Origin: Crocodylus rhombifer
Taxonomy: Eukaryota; Chordata; Crocodylia; Crocodylidae
Length of the DNA: 64,000 nt
Assembly (NCBI GenBank): GCA_038503035.1
Contig: JAVSML010024587.1
Coordinates: forward strand, 748,783 to 812,782
Direction: 5' to 3'
Positions 34,226-44,039 of this stretch are shown in pieces. Both the position numbers and the translations under genes were made by a program. Numbering within the stretch: the first letter of the stretch is position 1; each line of letters opens with the position of its first letter. The notes beneath the pieces are model-generated. The model was not told the origin of the DNA and ran no database searches. It saw only the letters and a program-made list of their open reading frames with translations.

Positions 34226-34287
34226 CTGAGAGAGAGAGAGAGAAAGAGACAGCAGTCAGTTGGGCAATGCTTTATTGGTATATTTTA
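33741..34287. mobile_element. Harbinger-type element, left part
   Basis: Starts GGCCGCATCCACACATGCAA and matches 60030-60535 closely: AGCAGCTCAAATAGAAG, GAGCTGGGGCTTTTTGCCTC, AATTGTGCCACTTGGGGC, then GCAGTATAAAAAGCTGCCC. It breaks at about 34287, where the foldback array starts. The matching right part of the family lies at about 37290-37575, so the two may be one element split by later insertions. The internal microsatellite (34181-34243) sits at the same place as in the 60-kb copy. Confidence 0.65.
34181..34243. repeat. (CA)22 plus (GA)n microsatellite
   Basis: A pure CA run of 22 units at 34181-34224 is followed by a GA run to about 34243. The 61-codon Val/Cys frame across it is an artefact of the repeat. 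Confidence 0.95.
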
Positions 34288-35397
34288 GGCCTGTGCGAGT
34301 TGGCAGCAATCCAGTCCAGCTTCAGATCTGGCTGCTTCAGATCTGATCCAGAGCTATGGACCAGGTTTCCACTTCAATCCGGCCAAAGCAGCTCCAAAGC
34401 TTCAGAGCCCCTCGGAGATCTGGCCATAGGGTATAATGGGGAATCAATGAAATATCTATAACGTTTTTTCTGTCTGATTTGGATAAAAGTTGCATTGTGG
34501 TAGCCCTTGCTGAGTGCATGAAGTCTGCCAAGTTTCAAGAAGATCGGTGCAGTGGTTTGGGGGGAACTGTATCCCAAATTCTTGAAAGCAAAACTCATGT
34601 CACGTGTATGTGTTACAACACAGGAGGGTGAAAACTTCAGGGATGGTGGCTGCTAGTGAGGCCACAAAGCCTACCAAGTTTCAAAAAGATCGGTACAGGA
34701 AGTTTGGGGGAACTGTACCCCAAATTCTTGAAAGCAAAACTTATGTCATGTCTATGTGCTATAACACAGGGGGGTCAAAACTGCAGGAGTGGTAGTTCCT
34801 GGTGAGGCCAAAAAGCGTGCCAAGTTTCAAGAAGATCAGTGCAGGGGTTTGGGGGGAACTGCACTTCAAGCTGCAGACAAGCAAAACTCATGACATAGGT
34901 GACATTGTGTGTATTAAGGCGCAGGAGGGTGAAAGCTGCAGGGATGTTGACCCCTGCTGCGGCCATGAAGCCTGTCAGCTGCCAAGGAGATCAGTGCAGG
35001 GGGGTTGGGGCCCTGCACCCCTACCTGCTGATAGACAAAACTCATGAGATGTTAACTGATGGTAATTAACTGGTCACATTAGCTAGGTCCTGTGTATTGA
35101 GCTGGTCCCTGAGTGAATCATGATTGACTGGTAACTGGTAACACAGTCGCTTAGCAGCCAGGCCTGCAGTAGTATCTCCCACACCCCAAGGCAGAGACGG
35201 TCACTTGCACAAGCACCCATGTCATGAGTTTTGTCTGTCAGCAGCTAGAGGTGCAGGGCCCCAGAAGCCAGAACCCCTGCACCAACCTCTTCGACAGCTG
35301 GCAGGCTTCATGGCCGCAGCAGGGACTACCATCCCTGCAGCTTTCACCCTGCTGCACCTTAACACACAAGTGTCACCCACGGCACAAGTTTTGCTTG
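34288..35397. repeat. Foldback array of ~146-bp units, left and central part
   Basis: After a ~200-bp leader (from AGGCCTGTGCGAGTTGG), four units follow in plus orientation. They are marked by CCAAGTTTCAAGAAGATC or variants at 34528, 34674, 34820 and, decayed, about 34980, with a period of 146 bp between the first three. Each unit contains GGGGGAACTG, CTTGAAAGCAAAACTCATG and ACACAGGAGGGTGAAA. After a ~140-bp non-matching centre (35050-35190) the same units reappear reverse-complemented at 35195-35397 and continue at 36834-36945 beyond CR1 copy E. The structure resembles a foldback transposon or satellite inversion. Frames here are short and repeat-driven. Confidence 0.65.
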
Positions 35398-36833
35398 TCA
35401 TAGTTTCATAGTAGGTAGGGTTGGAAGGGACCTCAGCAGATCATCAAGTCTGACCCCCTGCCATGGGTAGAAAAGAATGCTGGGGTCAAACCACCCTGGT
35501 TAGGTGATTATCTAGCCTCTTTTTGAAGACTCCCAGGGTAGGAGCGAGCACCACTTCCCTTGGAAGTCGCTTCCAGATCCTAGACACTCTGACTGTGAAG
35601 TAGCGCTTCCTGATATCTAGCCTGAATCTACTCTCGATCAATTTATGGCCATTATTCTTCGTTAATCCTGGTAATGCTCAGGGGAACAGGGACTATCCCA
35701 TAGCCTGCTGGTCCGACTTGGCTTTCTCTTGTGGAGGCTGAACATATTCAGGTCCCATAGCCACTCATAGGGCCTGCCTTGCTGCCCCCGATCATGCGAG
35801 TGGCCCTCTTGTGACTCTCTTGAGGACCCTCTTGATGCTGTCCACATCCCTCCTGAAGTGTGGGGCCCAGAACTGCATGCAGTACTTCAACTGCGGTCTG
35901 GCCAGTGTTGCATAGAGGGGGAGGATCACCTCCTTGGACCTGCTCGTGATGCATCTGAGGATGCATGACAAGGTGCAGTTAGCTTTCCTGATCGCGTCCC
36001 CACATTGGCGTCCCATATTCATTTTGGAATCAATAACGACTCCAAGATCCTTTTCTTCCTCTGTGCTGACTAGAAGGGAGTGCCCCAGCCTGTAGGTATG
36101 CAGGGGTGGTAGTTTCAATACTGACAAGTGCAGTACTGACAGGAAGAACCAGCACTTGTCAGTACTGCACTTGTCAGTATTGAAACCCATCCTTTTCTCA
36201 TCCATCCCCCCTGTAACCTGTCTAGATCTAGTTGCAGCCTGTCCCTCTCCTCCAGCATGCCCACTTCTCCCCTCATTCTGGTGTCATCCACGAATTTGAA
36301 CAAGGTGCTTTCACCCCCTTGTCCAAGTCGCTGATGAAGATGTTGAACAGTGCGGGCCCGAGGACCAAGCCCTGGGGGACCCCACTGCCCACATCCCTTC
36401 AGGTCGAAAAAGACCCATCCACCACCACTCTCTGGGCAGGCACAGCCCTCCAGCCAATTTGTGACCCATCTGGCTGTGTAGGTATCGATGCCACAGTCGC
36501 CTAATTTCTTCATGAGAATGGGGTGAAAGACAGTGTCAAAGGCCTTCCTAAAGTCCAGAAAGACTATGTCCACCATGACACCTGTGTCCAAGGATTTTGT
36601 GACCTGGTTGTAGAAGGCCACCAGGTCAGTCTGACAGGACCTGCCTTGAATGAGCCCATGTTGGTTGCCCCTAAGCATGATCTCCCCTGCTGGTCCCTTG
36701 CAGATGTGCTCCTGGATAATTTTCTCAAAGAGCTTCCCCAGGACTGTGGTAAGACTAACAGGCCTGTAGTTTCCTTTCTCCCTTTTTTTGAAAATGGGGA
36801 CCACATTGGCCCTTTTCCAGTCCTCCAGCACCT
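35398..36833 (-). mobile_element. CR1 LINE copy E, inserted in the foldback array
   Basis: The 3' end ATAGTTTCATAGTAGGTAGGG starts right after an array unit. The minus strand then gives the C-terminal ORF2 blocks and, in frame 36936-36115, [39 protein letters not shown] and [14 protein letters not shown]. The motif normally reading FADD is FVDD here. The frame is broken near 36190-36115 by a palindromic insertion (36112-36186). It starts within the reverse transcriptase; the endonuclease and ORF1 are gone. The array resumes on the other side, showing insertion after the array had formed. Confidence 0.85.
36112..36186. repeat. 30-bp perfect hairpin inside CR1 copy E
   Basis: Positions 36112-36141 and 36157-36186 are exact reverse complements, with a 15-nt loop. 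The right arm also contains a direct repeat of GCACTTGTCAGTA (36152 and 36167). Other CR1 copies have none of this at the homologous site (before the FN-DK-C block), so it is an insertion specific to this copy. Confidence 0.9.
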
Positions 36834-36945
36834 CCACAGATTGAGGTGCAGTTCCCCCCAAAGTCCTGCACCAATCTTCTTGAAACTTGGCAGGCTTTGT
36901 GGCCTCACCAGGGGCTACCACCCCTGCAGTTTTCACCCTGCTGTG
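36834..36945. repeat. Foldback array, remainder of right arm
   Basis: Inverted unit: GCAGTTCCCCCCAAAG, CTTCTTGAAACTTGGCAGG and GCAGTTTTCACCCTGC are reverse complements of the unit words at 34.5-34.9 kb. It continues the arm interrupted at 35397. Confidence 0.7.
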
Positions 36946-37289
36946 AGAGTTAAGCTACCCCTGCAAAATATATCACCATCTCTTGTTTTAAAATGAACTG
37001 GTTAATTGTCTTTATTTATCGCCCACCATGACTTTGATGGAATAAGACACAGAAATAAACACAGTCCTGAGAGATGAGGAAGATATCATATCTGCAGTTC
37101 AACAAAAATAACTCTTCTACACAACTATTATGTCTCTCTTAAATAAATAACATCTTATACATATTTAGTTTCCTCTCTCTTTGAGAACTCTCAATTTCTT
37201 GGTTGCTTGCCCTATTCTCCTCCACATGGGTCCCAAGCAAATAGCAATACTAGGGCACCTTGTATTTACTACTGATATCAAAATTATGG
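36946..37289. other. AT-rich non-coding DNA
   Basis: Nothing recognised. Confidence 0.5.
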
Positions 37290-37577
37290 GGTTCTCTCAG
37301 GGTGAGGGGTCAACCATGGAGATGCTCTGGCATCCAGAGTGTCTCCCTGGAGGACCCAGCCTCCAGTTGCCTCAGGGCATGGTCTGGGACCATGCCCTGC
37401 CCTGCTTTTTTTTGCTACGGTTTTTTCAGACCCCTGGATATTCAAGGGTCTAAGTTTCTTCCCATGCTGCAAGTTTGCAGTGCAGAGAACATTTTTTTGT
37501 TCCTGCACATGCCTGTTGCCCCTCCTCAAAGGGGTGGGCAAGAGGCACATGCATGCTCATCTGGACATGAGCTAGGG
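37290..37577. mobile_element. Harbinger-type element, right part
   Basis: From CAGGGTGAGGGGTCAACC to CATGCTCATCTGGACATG it matches the right ends at 20235-20447 and 61600-61719, including TGCAAGTTTGCAGTGC and TGCCTGTTGCCCC shared with 20341-20395. It holds a perfect 12-bp hairpin (37373-37399). CR1 copy F begins within a few bases of its right end. Confidence 0.6.
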
Positions 37578-37580
37578 AGC

Positions 37581-38457
37581 TAGGAGCAGCGGGGAGTAAG
37601 GACACAGGCACACGTGTGTCTTGCACACACGTGTGCCCCCTTACCTGACCCGGAGCGGAGGCAAGACCAGCAGAGGCGAGCGGAACAGCAGCGGGGGCAG
37701 CAGCAGCTGATCCCCCTATGGTAAGTGGGGCAGAGGGGCCGACGCAGCTGAGCCGGATCCGGAGGGGAAGCCCCCCGGATCCCTCTTAGCTGAGCCAGTA
37801 GAGAGCCATGCTCCCGAGCCACGCAAACAGAGCGCACAAACAGGGTGGGCTGGGGGGGACTGTCCCCCAAGCCAGGGAGCACCCCCGGGGGTATCCCTCG
37901 GGGAGGCACCGGGTCCCCCCAGCGAGGGAGAGCAGGGGGGCGGGATCACCGGTAGGCATTTCCGGTAAGTCCGGAGTGCCTGATTGGCGGATAGAGTGGA
38001 GGCGGGAAATTCAAACCGCAGCCTTTAAAAGCCGCGGTTTGACGTAACTTCCAGCACTCGGGAATTAGGAGCAGCGGGGAGAGTAAGGACACAGGCACAC
38101 GTGTGTCTTGCATACACGTGTGCCCCCTTACCTGACCTGGAGCAGAGGTGAGAGCAGAAGAGGCGAGCGGAGCAGCAGCGGGGGCAGCAGCAGCTGATCC
38201 CCCTAAGGTAAGTAGGGCAAAGGGGCCGACGCAGCTGAGCCGGATCCGGAGGGGAAGCCCCCCGGATCCCTCTTAGCTGAGCCGGTAGGGAGCCACGCTC
38301 CCGAGCCGTGCGAACAGAGCGCGCAAACAGGCGTGGTCTGTAAAAGCACACCAGTGTTTGCGCCTGCGTTCACGCCAGAGGGGGAGCAGGAGGGGCCGAG
38401 AGACCGACTCTTGTTAGCGCGGGCCAGAGGACCCAAACTCAGCTAGGAACTCCTACG
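37581..38457 (+). promoter_or_regulatory. CR1 5' UTR with tandem units (putative internal promoter)
   Basis: TAGGAGCAGCGGGGAG starts at 37581 and again at 38066. The next ~260 bp are nearly identical (shared words ACACGTGTGTCTTGCA, GGCCGACGCAGCTGAGC, AAGCCCCCCGGATCCC). The first unit continues through a CpG-rich segment to GCCTTTAAAAGCCGCGG (TATA-like, about 38020-38036) just upstream of the second unit, which then runs to the ORF1 ATG at 38458. Non-LTR elements need an internal promoter, and tandem 5' UTR monomers are known from mammalian L1. Promoter activity here is inferred, not shown. Confidence 0.6.
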
Positions 38458-39520
38458 ATGGTGTCGACACGGAGTGCTGCCAGGGCCCCTGCCCGGGGGG
38501 CACGGCCTTCCCGGGGCTTGTCTGAGGCCTCCACCCAGACAGATCCCGTGGGGGGACTGGCGTCCCCCAACCCCCTGGCCTGCGGGAGCTGCCCAGCAAG
38601 GCCTGGGGGGGCAGGGACTGGGGACCCCCACACCTGTCCTGCAGGCGCCCGCCTTAGGGCCCTGGAGGCGCAGGTGAGGGAGCTCCAGGAGGAGGTTAGC
38701 AGGCTGAGGGGAATCAGGGAGGCAGAGGAAGAAATTGACAGCTATTTTCTTTCCCTGCAGGGTTGTACGACCAAGGAGGATGCACCTCAAGATGAGCCCT
38801 CCACTGCTAAGTGGCAGACGGTCACCTCCCATGCCAGGGCTGCTCGAGACACGGCAGCACCAGTTCCTACAGTCCAGCTGGAGAACAGGTACGAAGCTCT
38901 GGCAGCCCTGGAGGAGAAGGACGGAGAGGACGAAACCGGGGAGGAGGCAACTCCACGCACACCACGTCCCGTGCAAGCCGAAGGAGGCAAGAAAGCCAGG
39001 AGGAAGAAGCGTCGCATGATTGTCATTAGTGACTCCATCCTGAGAGGTACGGAGGGCCCCATCTGTCGCCAGGACCCTTCGGCATGCGAGGTATACTGCC
39101 TACCTGGAGCAAGGATTCAGGATGTGAAAGGGATGCTCCAGACCGTAATCCAGCCCACCGATTATTACCCCATGGTCCTAGGCCATGTGGGTACTAACGA
39201 TGCAGCCAGGAGGAGCCCTGATCGCCTGATGGAAGACTACCACGCTCTGGGGTGCGTGCTGAAGGAGATGGGCGATGGGCGCACAGGTGGTTTTCTCTTC
39301 TATCCTGCCAGTGAGCGGACGAGGCAGACGGCATGAAACGTGCACCACGGAGACCAACTAGCGGCTACAGGAATGGTGCTTCAAGGAGGGCTTTGGCTTC
39401 CTCAGCCACGACCGGCACATCACGATGAGAGACATGCTGGGATGGGACGGGCTCCATCTTTCCCCTAAAGGTAAGTGTGTTCTCTTCTAGGTTGGCGGAC
39501 CTCCTCCGGCGGGCTTTAAA
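38458..39520 (+). pseudogene. CR1 copy F ORF1 (coiled coil plus SGNH esterase-like), frameshifted
   Basis: The ATG at 38458 opens 292 codons. Residues 42-60 have a C-x2-C-x14-C spacing. Residues 64-95 (ARLRALEAQVRELQEEVSRL onward) form a coiled coil, probably for self-association. A basic run KKARRKKRR (178-186) may bind RNA. The esterase-like domain starts at ISDSILRG (190-197; family norm GDSIL) and holds HVGTND (243-248). At 39267-39280 a 7-bp tandem duplication (GATGGGC twice) shifts the frame, so translation ends at 39336. Homology continues in another frame (FSSILPVSG, then DGLHLSPKG with the catalytic Asp/His pair) to RLADLLRRALN near 39520, with further breaks. ORF1 products of CR1 are thought to be RNA-binding partners of ORF2; this one is broken. 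Confidence 0.85.
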
Positions 39521-39689
39521 CTAGGCTCATCGGGGGAAGGGGAAGCTGAGGGCAGAGGAAATATCACACTGCCAGACCAAACAGCACCCACAACTACAGC
39601 CCAGACCAGACCGACGAGCTAAGCAATCAAACAGGTAAGAGAGAGGGTAATGCTGGGACTAGGGGGTCAGTACACACACCCACAGGAGG

Positions 39690-42461
39690 CCTCAAATGCC
39701 TCTACACAAACGCTCATAGTATGGGCAACAAGCAGGAGGAACTCATCCTCCTGCTGGCTGACACCATCCCGGACATAGTGGGGATTACAGAAATGTGGTG
39801 GGACGAAATGCATGATTGGGTGGTCAATGTCAAGGGCTATAGGCTGTACAGGAGGGACAGGATAGGAAAGAGAGGTGGGGGCATGGCACACTATATTAAG
39901 GAGGAATACACATCCTCGTTAATTAGCAAAGAGTCAGGGGAGGGGCACTTTGAAGTGCTTTGGGTTAGAGTACAAGGCAGTCGAGGGGAAAGGTACTTAA
40001 CAGTGGGAGTCTACTACAGACCTCCCAATGAGGGAGAAGAGCTTGACCAGGATTTCTTGGGTCAGCTCACAGAGGTAGTGAAGGCTAAGGATGTGGTTGT
40101 CATGGGGGACCTGAATTTCCCGGACATCTGCTGGGAAGAGCAGTCAGCCAGGTCTGAACACTCACGTAGGTTCTTGGCCAGAGTGCAGGACCTCCATCTA
40201 ACCCAGGAGGTGCACAGCCCCACCAGGGGGGATGCCTTGTTGGACCTAGTGCTGGCCACAGGTGATGACCTGGTGAGGGGGCTGTGGGTGCTCGACCACC
40301 TGGGCGACAGCGATCATCACCTGCTGGAATTCACCATCCAGCGCAAGGTGGCAAAGGCATGCTCCAGTAAGGCAGCGGCACTAGAGTTTAGGAGGGCAAA
40401 CTTCAACGAGCTAAGGAGGATAGTTGGAGAAGCGCTGAGGTCCCGGAGGGGAGGGGAGCCAGGTGTCCAAGGAGAGTGGTCGCTCCTTAAGGAGACGATC
40501 CTCCAAGCCCAAAGGAAGGTAATCCCAATGAGGATCAAAGGGAGCAGGAGAGCACACAAGCCTCCGTGGCTCACCAAAAGCATCCGGGAATGTCTCCTTG
40601 CTAAAAAGGAGGCTTACACCCAATGGAAAGAAGGGGTCATCACCAGGGAGGACTATTCTGCAGTCGCTTGGGGATGTAGGGGAGCAGTTAGGAAGGCCAA
40701 GGCAGAGATGGAATTAGGACTAGCTTCCCAGATTAAGGACAATAAGAAGTCCTTTTTTAAATATGTAGGGGATAAAAAGAAGGTCCCAGGTAACGTGGGG
40801 CCCTTGCAGGACGCCATGGGAAACTTGGTCGTCACACCAGACGGCAAAGCTAACATGTTTAACGATTTCTTTGCCTCCGTCTTCCTAAGTAGGGACCAGA
40901 ACAGCCACCTCCCTTCTGGGGCCCCCTTGGGCCCCGGGGGAGGCACACCTGGACTACGGGTTAGCGAGGATTTAGTTAGGGAGCTTCTGGAGGGGTTGGA
41001 CATATTCAAGTCAGCCGGCCCAGATGATCTCCACCCTAGAGTTCTAAAGGAACTGGCTGAGGTCATTGCAAGTCCCCTGGCACAACTTTACGAGCACTCG
41101 TGGTGCTCTGGTGAGGTACCAGAGGACTGGAAGAGGGCCAACGTGGTCCCCATCTTCAAAAAAGGCAGGAAGGAGGACCCGGGAAACTATAGGCTGGTTA
41201 GTCTCACCTCGATCCCAGGCAAGCTGTTTGAGAAAATTATGCTGGCACACATCCAGGAGGGGCCAGCAGGGAACTACATGCTTAGGGGCAACCAACATAG
41301 GTTCATCAGTGGCAGGTCCTGTCAGACCAACCTGGTAGCCTTTTACGATCAGATCACCAGATCATTAGATGCAGGGGTAGCAGTGGATATAATCTTCCTG
41401 GACTTCCGGAAGGCTTTTGATACTGTCTCTCACCCTATTCTCATTAAAAAACTGGGGGGCCGTGGTGTAGACACCCACACAGTCAAATGGGTTGCCAACT
41501 GGCTGGAGGGCCGCACCCAGAGGGTGGTGGTGGATGGGTCCTTCTCAACCTGGAATGACGTGGGCAGTGGGGTTCCACAGGGCTCGGTCCTCAGGCCCGC
41601 ACTGTTCAACATCTTCATCAGCGATTTGGATGAGGGGTAAAAAGCACCCTGTTCAAATTTGCTGATGACACTAAGATGTGGGGGGACGTGGGTACATTGG
41701 AAGGATGCAACAGGCTACAATCAGACCTAGACAGGTTACAAGGGTGGGCAGACGAGAATCGGATGGGTTACAACACAGACAAGTGCAAGGCGATGCACCT
41801 CAGGAGGAACAACCGGCACCATACCTACAGTTTAGGGAACTTCCCTCTTGTCAGCACGGAGGCGGGAAGGGATCTGGGGGTCATCACTGACTCCAAGATG
41901 AACATGGGCCGGCAGTGTGGAGAGGCAGTCAGGAAGGCCAACCGCAACTTGGCATGCATCCACAGATGCATCTCGAGTAGGTCCAAGGAGGTGATCCTCC
42001 CCCTCTATGCGGCAGTGATCAGGCTGCAGCTGGAGTATTGTGTCCAGTTCTGGGCGCCACACTTGAAGAGGGATGTGGACAGCATGGAGAGTGTCCAGAG
42101 GAGGGCCACTTGTATGATCAGGGGACAGCGGGGCAGGCCCTATGAGGACAGGCTGTGGGACCTGAACCTGTTCAGCCTCCAAAAGAGAAGGCTGAGGGGG
42201 GATCTTGTGGCCTGTTATAAACTAGTCAGGGGGGATCAGCGGGCATTGGGGGAGTCCCTGTTCCCCCGTGCACTGCCAGGAGTGACCAGGAATAACAGTG
42301 ACAAGCTGGCAGAGGGTAGGTTTAGGTTTGATATCAGGAGGCGCTACTTCACAGTCAGGGCAGCTAGGGTCTGGAACCAGCTTCCAAGAGAAGTGGTGCA
42401 GGCTCCTACCCTGGGGGTGTTTAAGAGGAGGTTGGATGAACATCTTGCTGGGGTCATTTGA
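39690..42461 (+). pseudogene. CR1 copy F ORF2 (endonuclease-reverse transcriptase), one frameshift
   Basis: Homology starts upstream of the first ATG (39721), at [12 protein letters not shown], so that ATG lies inside the endonuclease. Visible endonuclease blocks: [32 protein letters not shown] and [11 protein letters not shown]. Reverse transcriptase blocks: [52 protein letters not shown] and SGVPQGSVL, then RPALFN where GP is usual. The frame stops at 41638-41640 after DLDEG, where one G appears to be missing from a G run. It continues in another frame with STLFKFADDTKMW (catalytic FADD) and the C-terminal domain to 42461. Total homology is about 920 codons, full length for CR1. With one frameshift it is nearly intact but not translatable as one protein. 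Confidence 0.88.
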
Positions 42462-42532
42462 CCCCGGTATTCTTTCCTGCCATGGCAGGGGGTCGGACTA
42501 GATGATCTGCTCAGGTCCCTTCTGACCCTAGA

Positions 42533-42556
42533 AACTATGAAACTATGAAACTATGT
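42533..42556 (+). repeat. CR1 3'-terminal 8-bp repeat
   Basis: Three tandem copies of AAACTATG close the element. CR1 lacks a poly(A) tail and ends in short 8-bp repeats, thought to be the recognition site for its reverse transcriptase. Inverted versions end copies A, D and E (CATAGTTT). Confidence 0.85.
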
Positions 42557-44039
42557 ATCTGAGAAGACAATTTTGTCTCTAAAATGAGACAAACACTGAA
42601 ACTGATACGAAAATTTAAAAATTGATCTAATACTCTATAAAGAGCTGGTGAATGACTCATAGGGGTCCACTGTAAAAGTTTGTTTTTCTTTTATAACTTG
42701 GGAGACCATAGCAATGTGTCCATTAATTTCATTACACGTGTTGCCTAAGTGGGTTTAATATTCTGCAATATTCAAACTGTAACCATCTCTTCTGGTTAAA
42801 ATATTTATCATAATCTGCATTGATCTACTTGGTTTTTATCAGTCCTTCTTTGTTGTGTATATCTAAAGAATTGACCTCTCTTCACATCTTGCCATTTTTC
42901 TAACTCTCCAAAAACCAGCCACACATGCTATAAAGGGAAGTCACTAACTTATTTCTAATTTCCTGACTCTTATCATCGCAACTTCCTGTAATAGCATACA
43001 GTGATTATGCAAAATGTCTGAATGTACAATTTAATTATTTTCTTCCTCTTTGAAGGCTTCCATAGCACTTTGGGTGTCATAAAAGAGTTTAATTTTAATT
43101 TAATCCTGAAGGAAATGGTTTTGAAAATTTAACTGTTTATTGTCTTGATAGTGCAAGACCTTTCTGTGTGGGCAAACACCTGTAAATAATCATAGCTACT
43201 GGAAAAACCGAGGCCTAAGAAGACAAATTGGTTAAAAAACTTTTAATAAAATAATCTGGAAGCCCATAGTAGAAACAGAACATCTGAACTTGGGCCATGG
43301 GAATTAATACAGGAGACACTGATAGTCAGTCTCATCTTTGGTTTTAAAATGTAATTACGTAAGACCAAATTGTGACATCCTTATTCAGTGTCTAGCTTTT
43401 CCTGAGGCAAACACCCAAGAATAGCAACGAGAATTTTTAACTGAATAAGTACAACATAAGGACTTCAGGATTTGGCCTTATATATGTAATATTTACATCT
43501 ACACATACTGTGTGCTGATAATTATAGCTGACATTAGTGGTATCCTAAAGCTCATACCTACTTATTATTTACAATGATATCCTCTTAGGTTGACCTCTTA
43601 TTGACCCCCAGTCCAACACTGGTAGCTCTGCTGAACTTCTAGGTATGTAACTGAACCTTCTGCTGCTTAGCTACAAGCCTTTCCTTCCTAGAAATATGTT
43701 AGGAGCTTACCATATCCTGCAGGCTAGAAGCAAAGAAAGTTTTCCAACAGCAGTCCCATCGTTCCTTGTTCCTATCTTCCAGGCTTTCTGCATCCTTCTT
43801 CCTCTTTTTACTAGCTGGAAGGGTAGACAAGTAGTTCAGACTAATTCCTAGTAGTGCTTCACAAGGGAACCAGGAGTACATCTTAGTATCATGCTCAGGA
43901 AGTAGTTCTGGTATGGGATATAAAGTAGAACAGGCTATGAGGGTGTCTTATATGGTCCAGGTAGGTGGGCAATCTCAAGATGCCTTCAATATCATTATAA
44001 ACATACTTTTCAATGCTTAATATTCAGCTAAACAAAATG
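42557..44039. other. AT-rich non-coding DNA
   Basis: Nothing recognised. Confidence 0.5.

Larger units (their letters stand above)
37581..42556 (+). mobile_element. CR1 LINE copy F, nearly full length
   Basis: About 5 kb with all CR1 parts in order: a 5' UTR made of one complete and one partial ~485-bp unit (37581-38457), ORF1 (38458-39520, frameshifted), ORF2 (about 39690-42461, frameshifted once), a short 3' UTR (42462-42531) and the terminal 8-bp repeat AAACTATG in three tandem copies (about 42533-42556). It is the only copy in the window that keeps the 5' UTR. Its subfamily is that of copy A. Base composition is GC- and CpG-richer at the 5' end than in the flanks. As it stands neither ORF is continuous, so it is not autonomous. 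Confidence 0.92.

Noticed and set aside
34495..35050. CRISPR-like or tRNA array
   Set aside because: Units are ~146 bp long and diverge along their whole length without constant repeats and variable spacers; the genome is eukaryotic.
38190..38215. Splice donors in CR1 copy F (GGTAAGT at 37715, 38197 and 39471)
   Set aside because: Two come from the duplicated 5' UTR unit; the third lies where ORF1 homology simply continues out of frame. CR1 elements are not known to need splicing.
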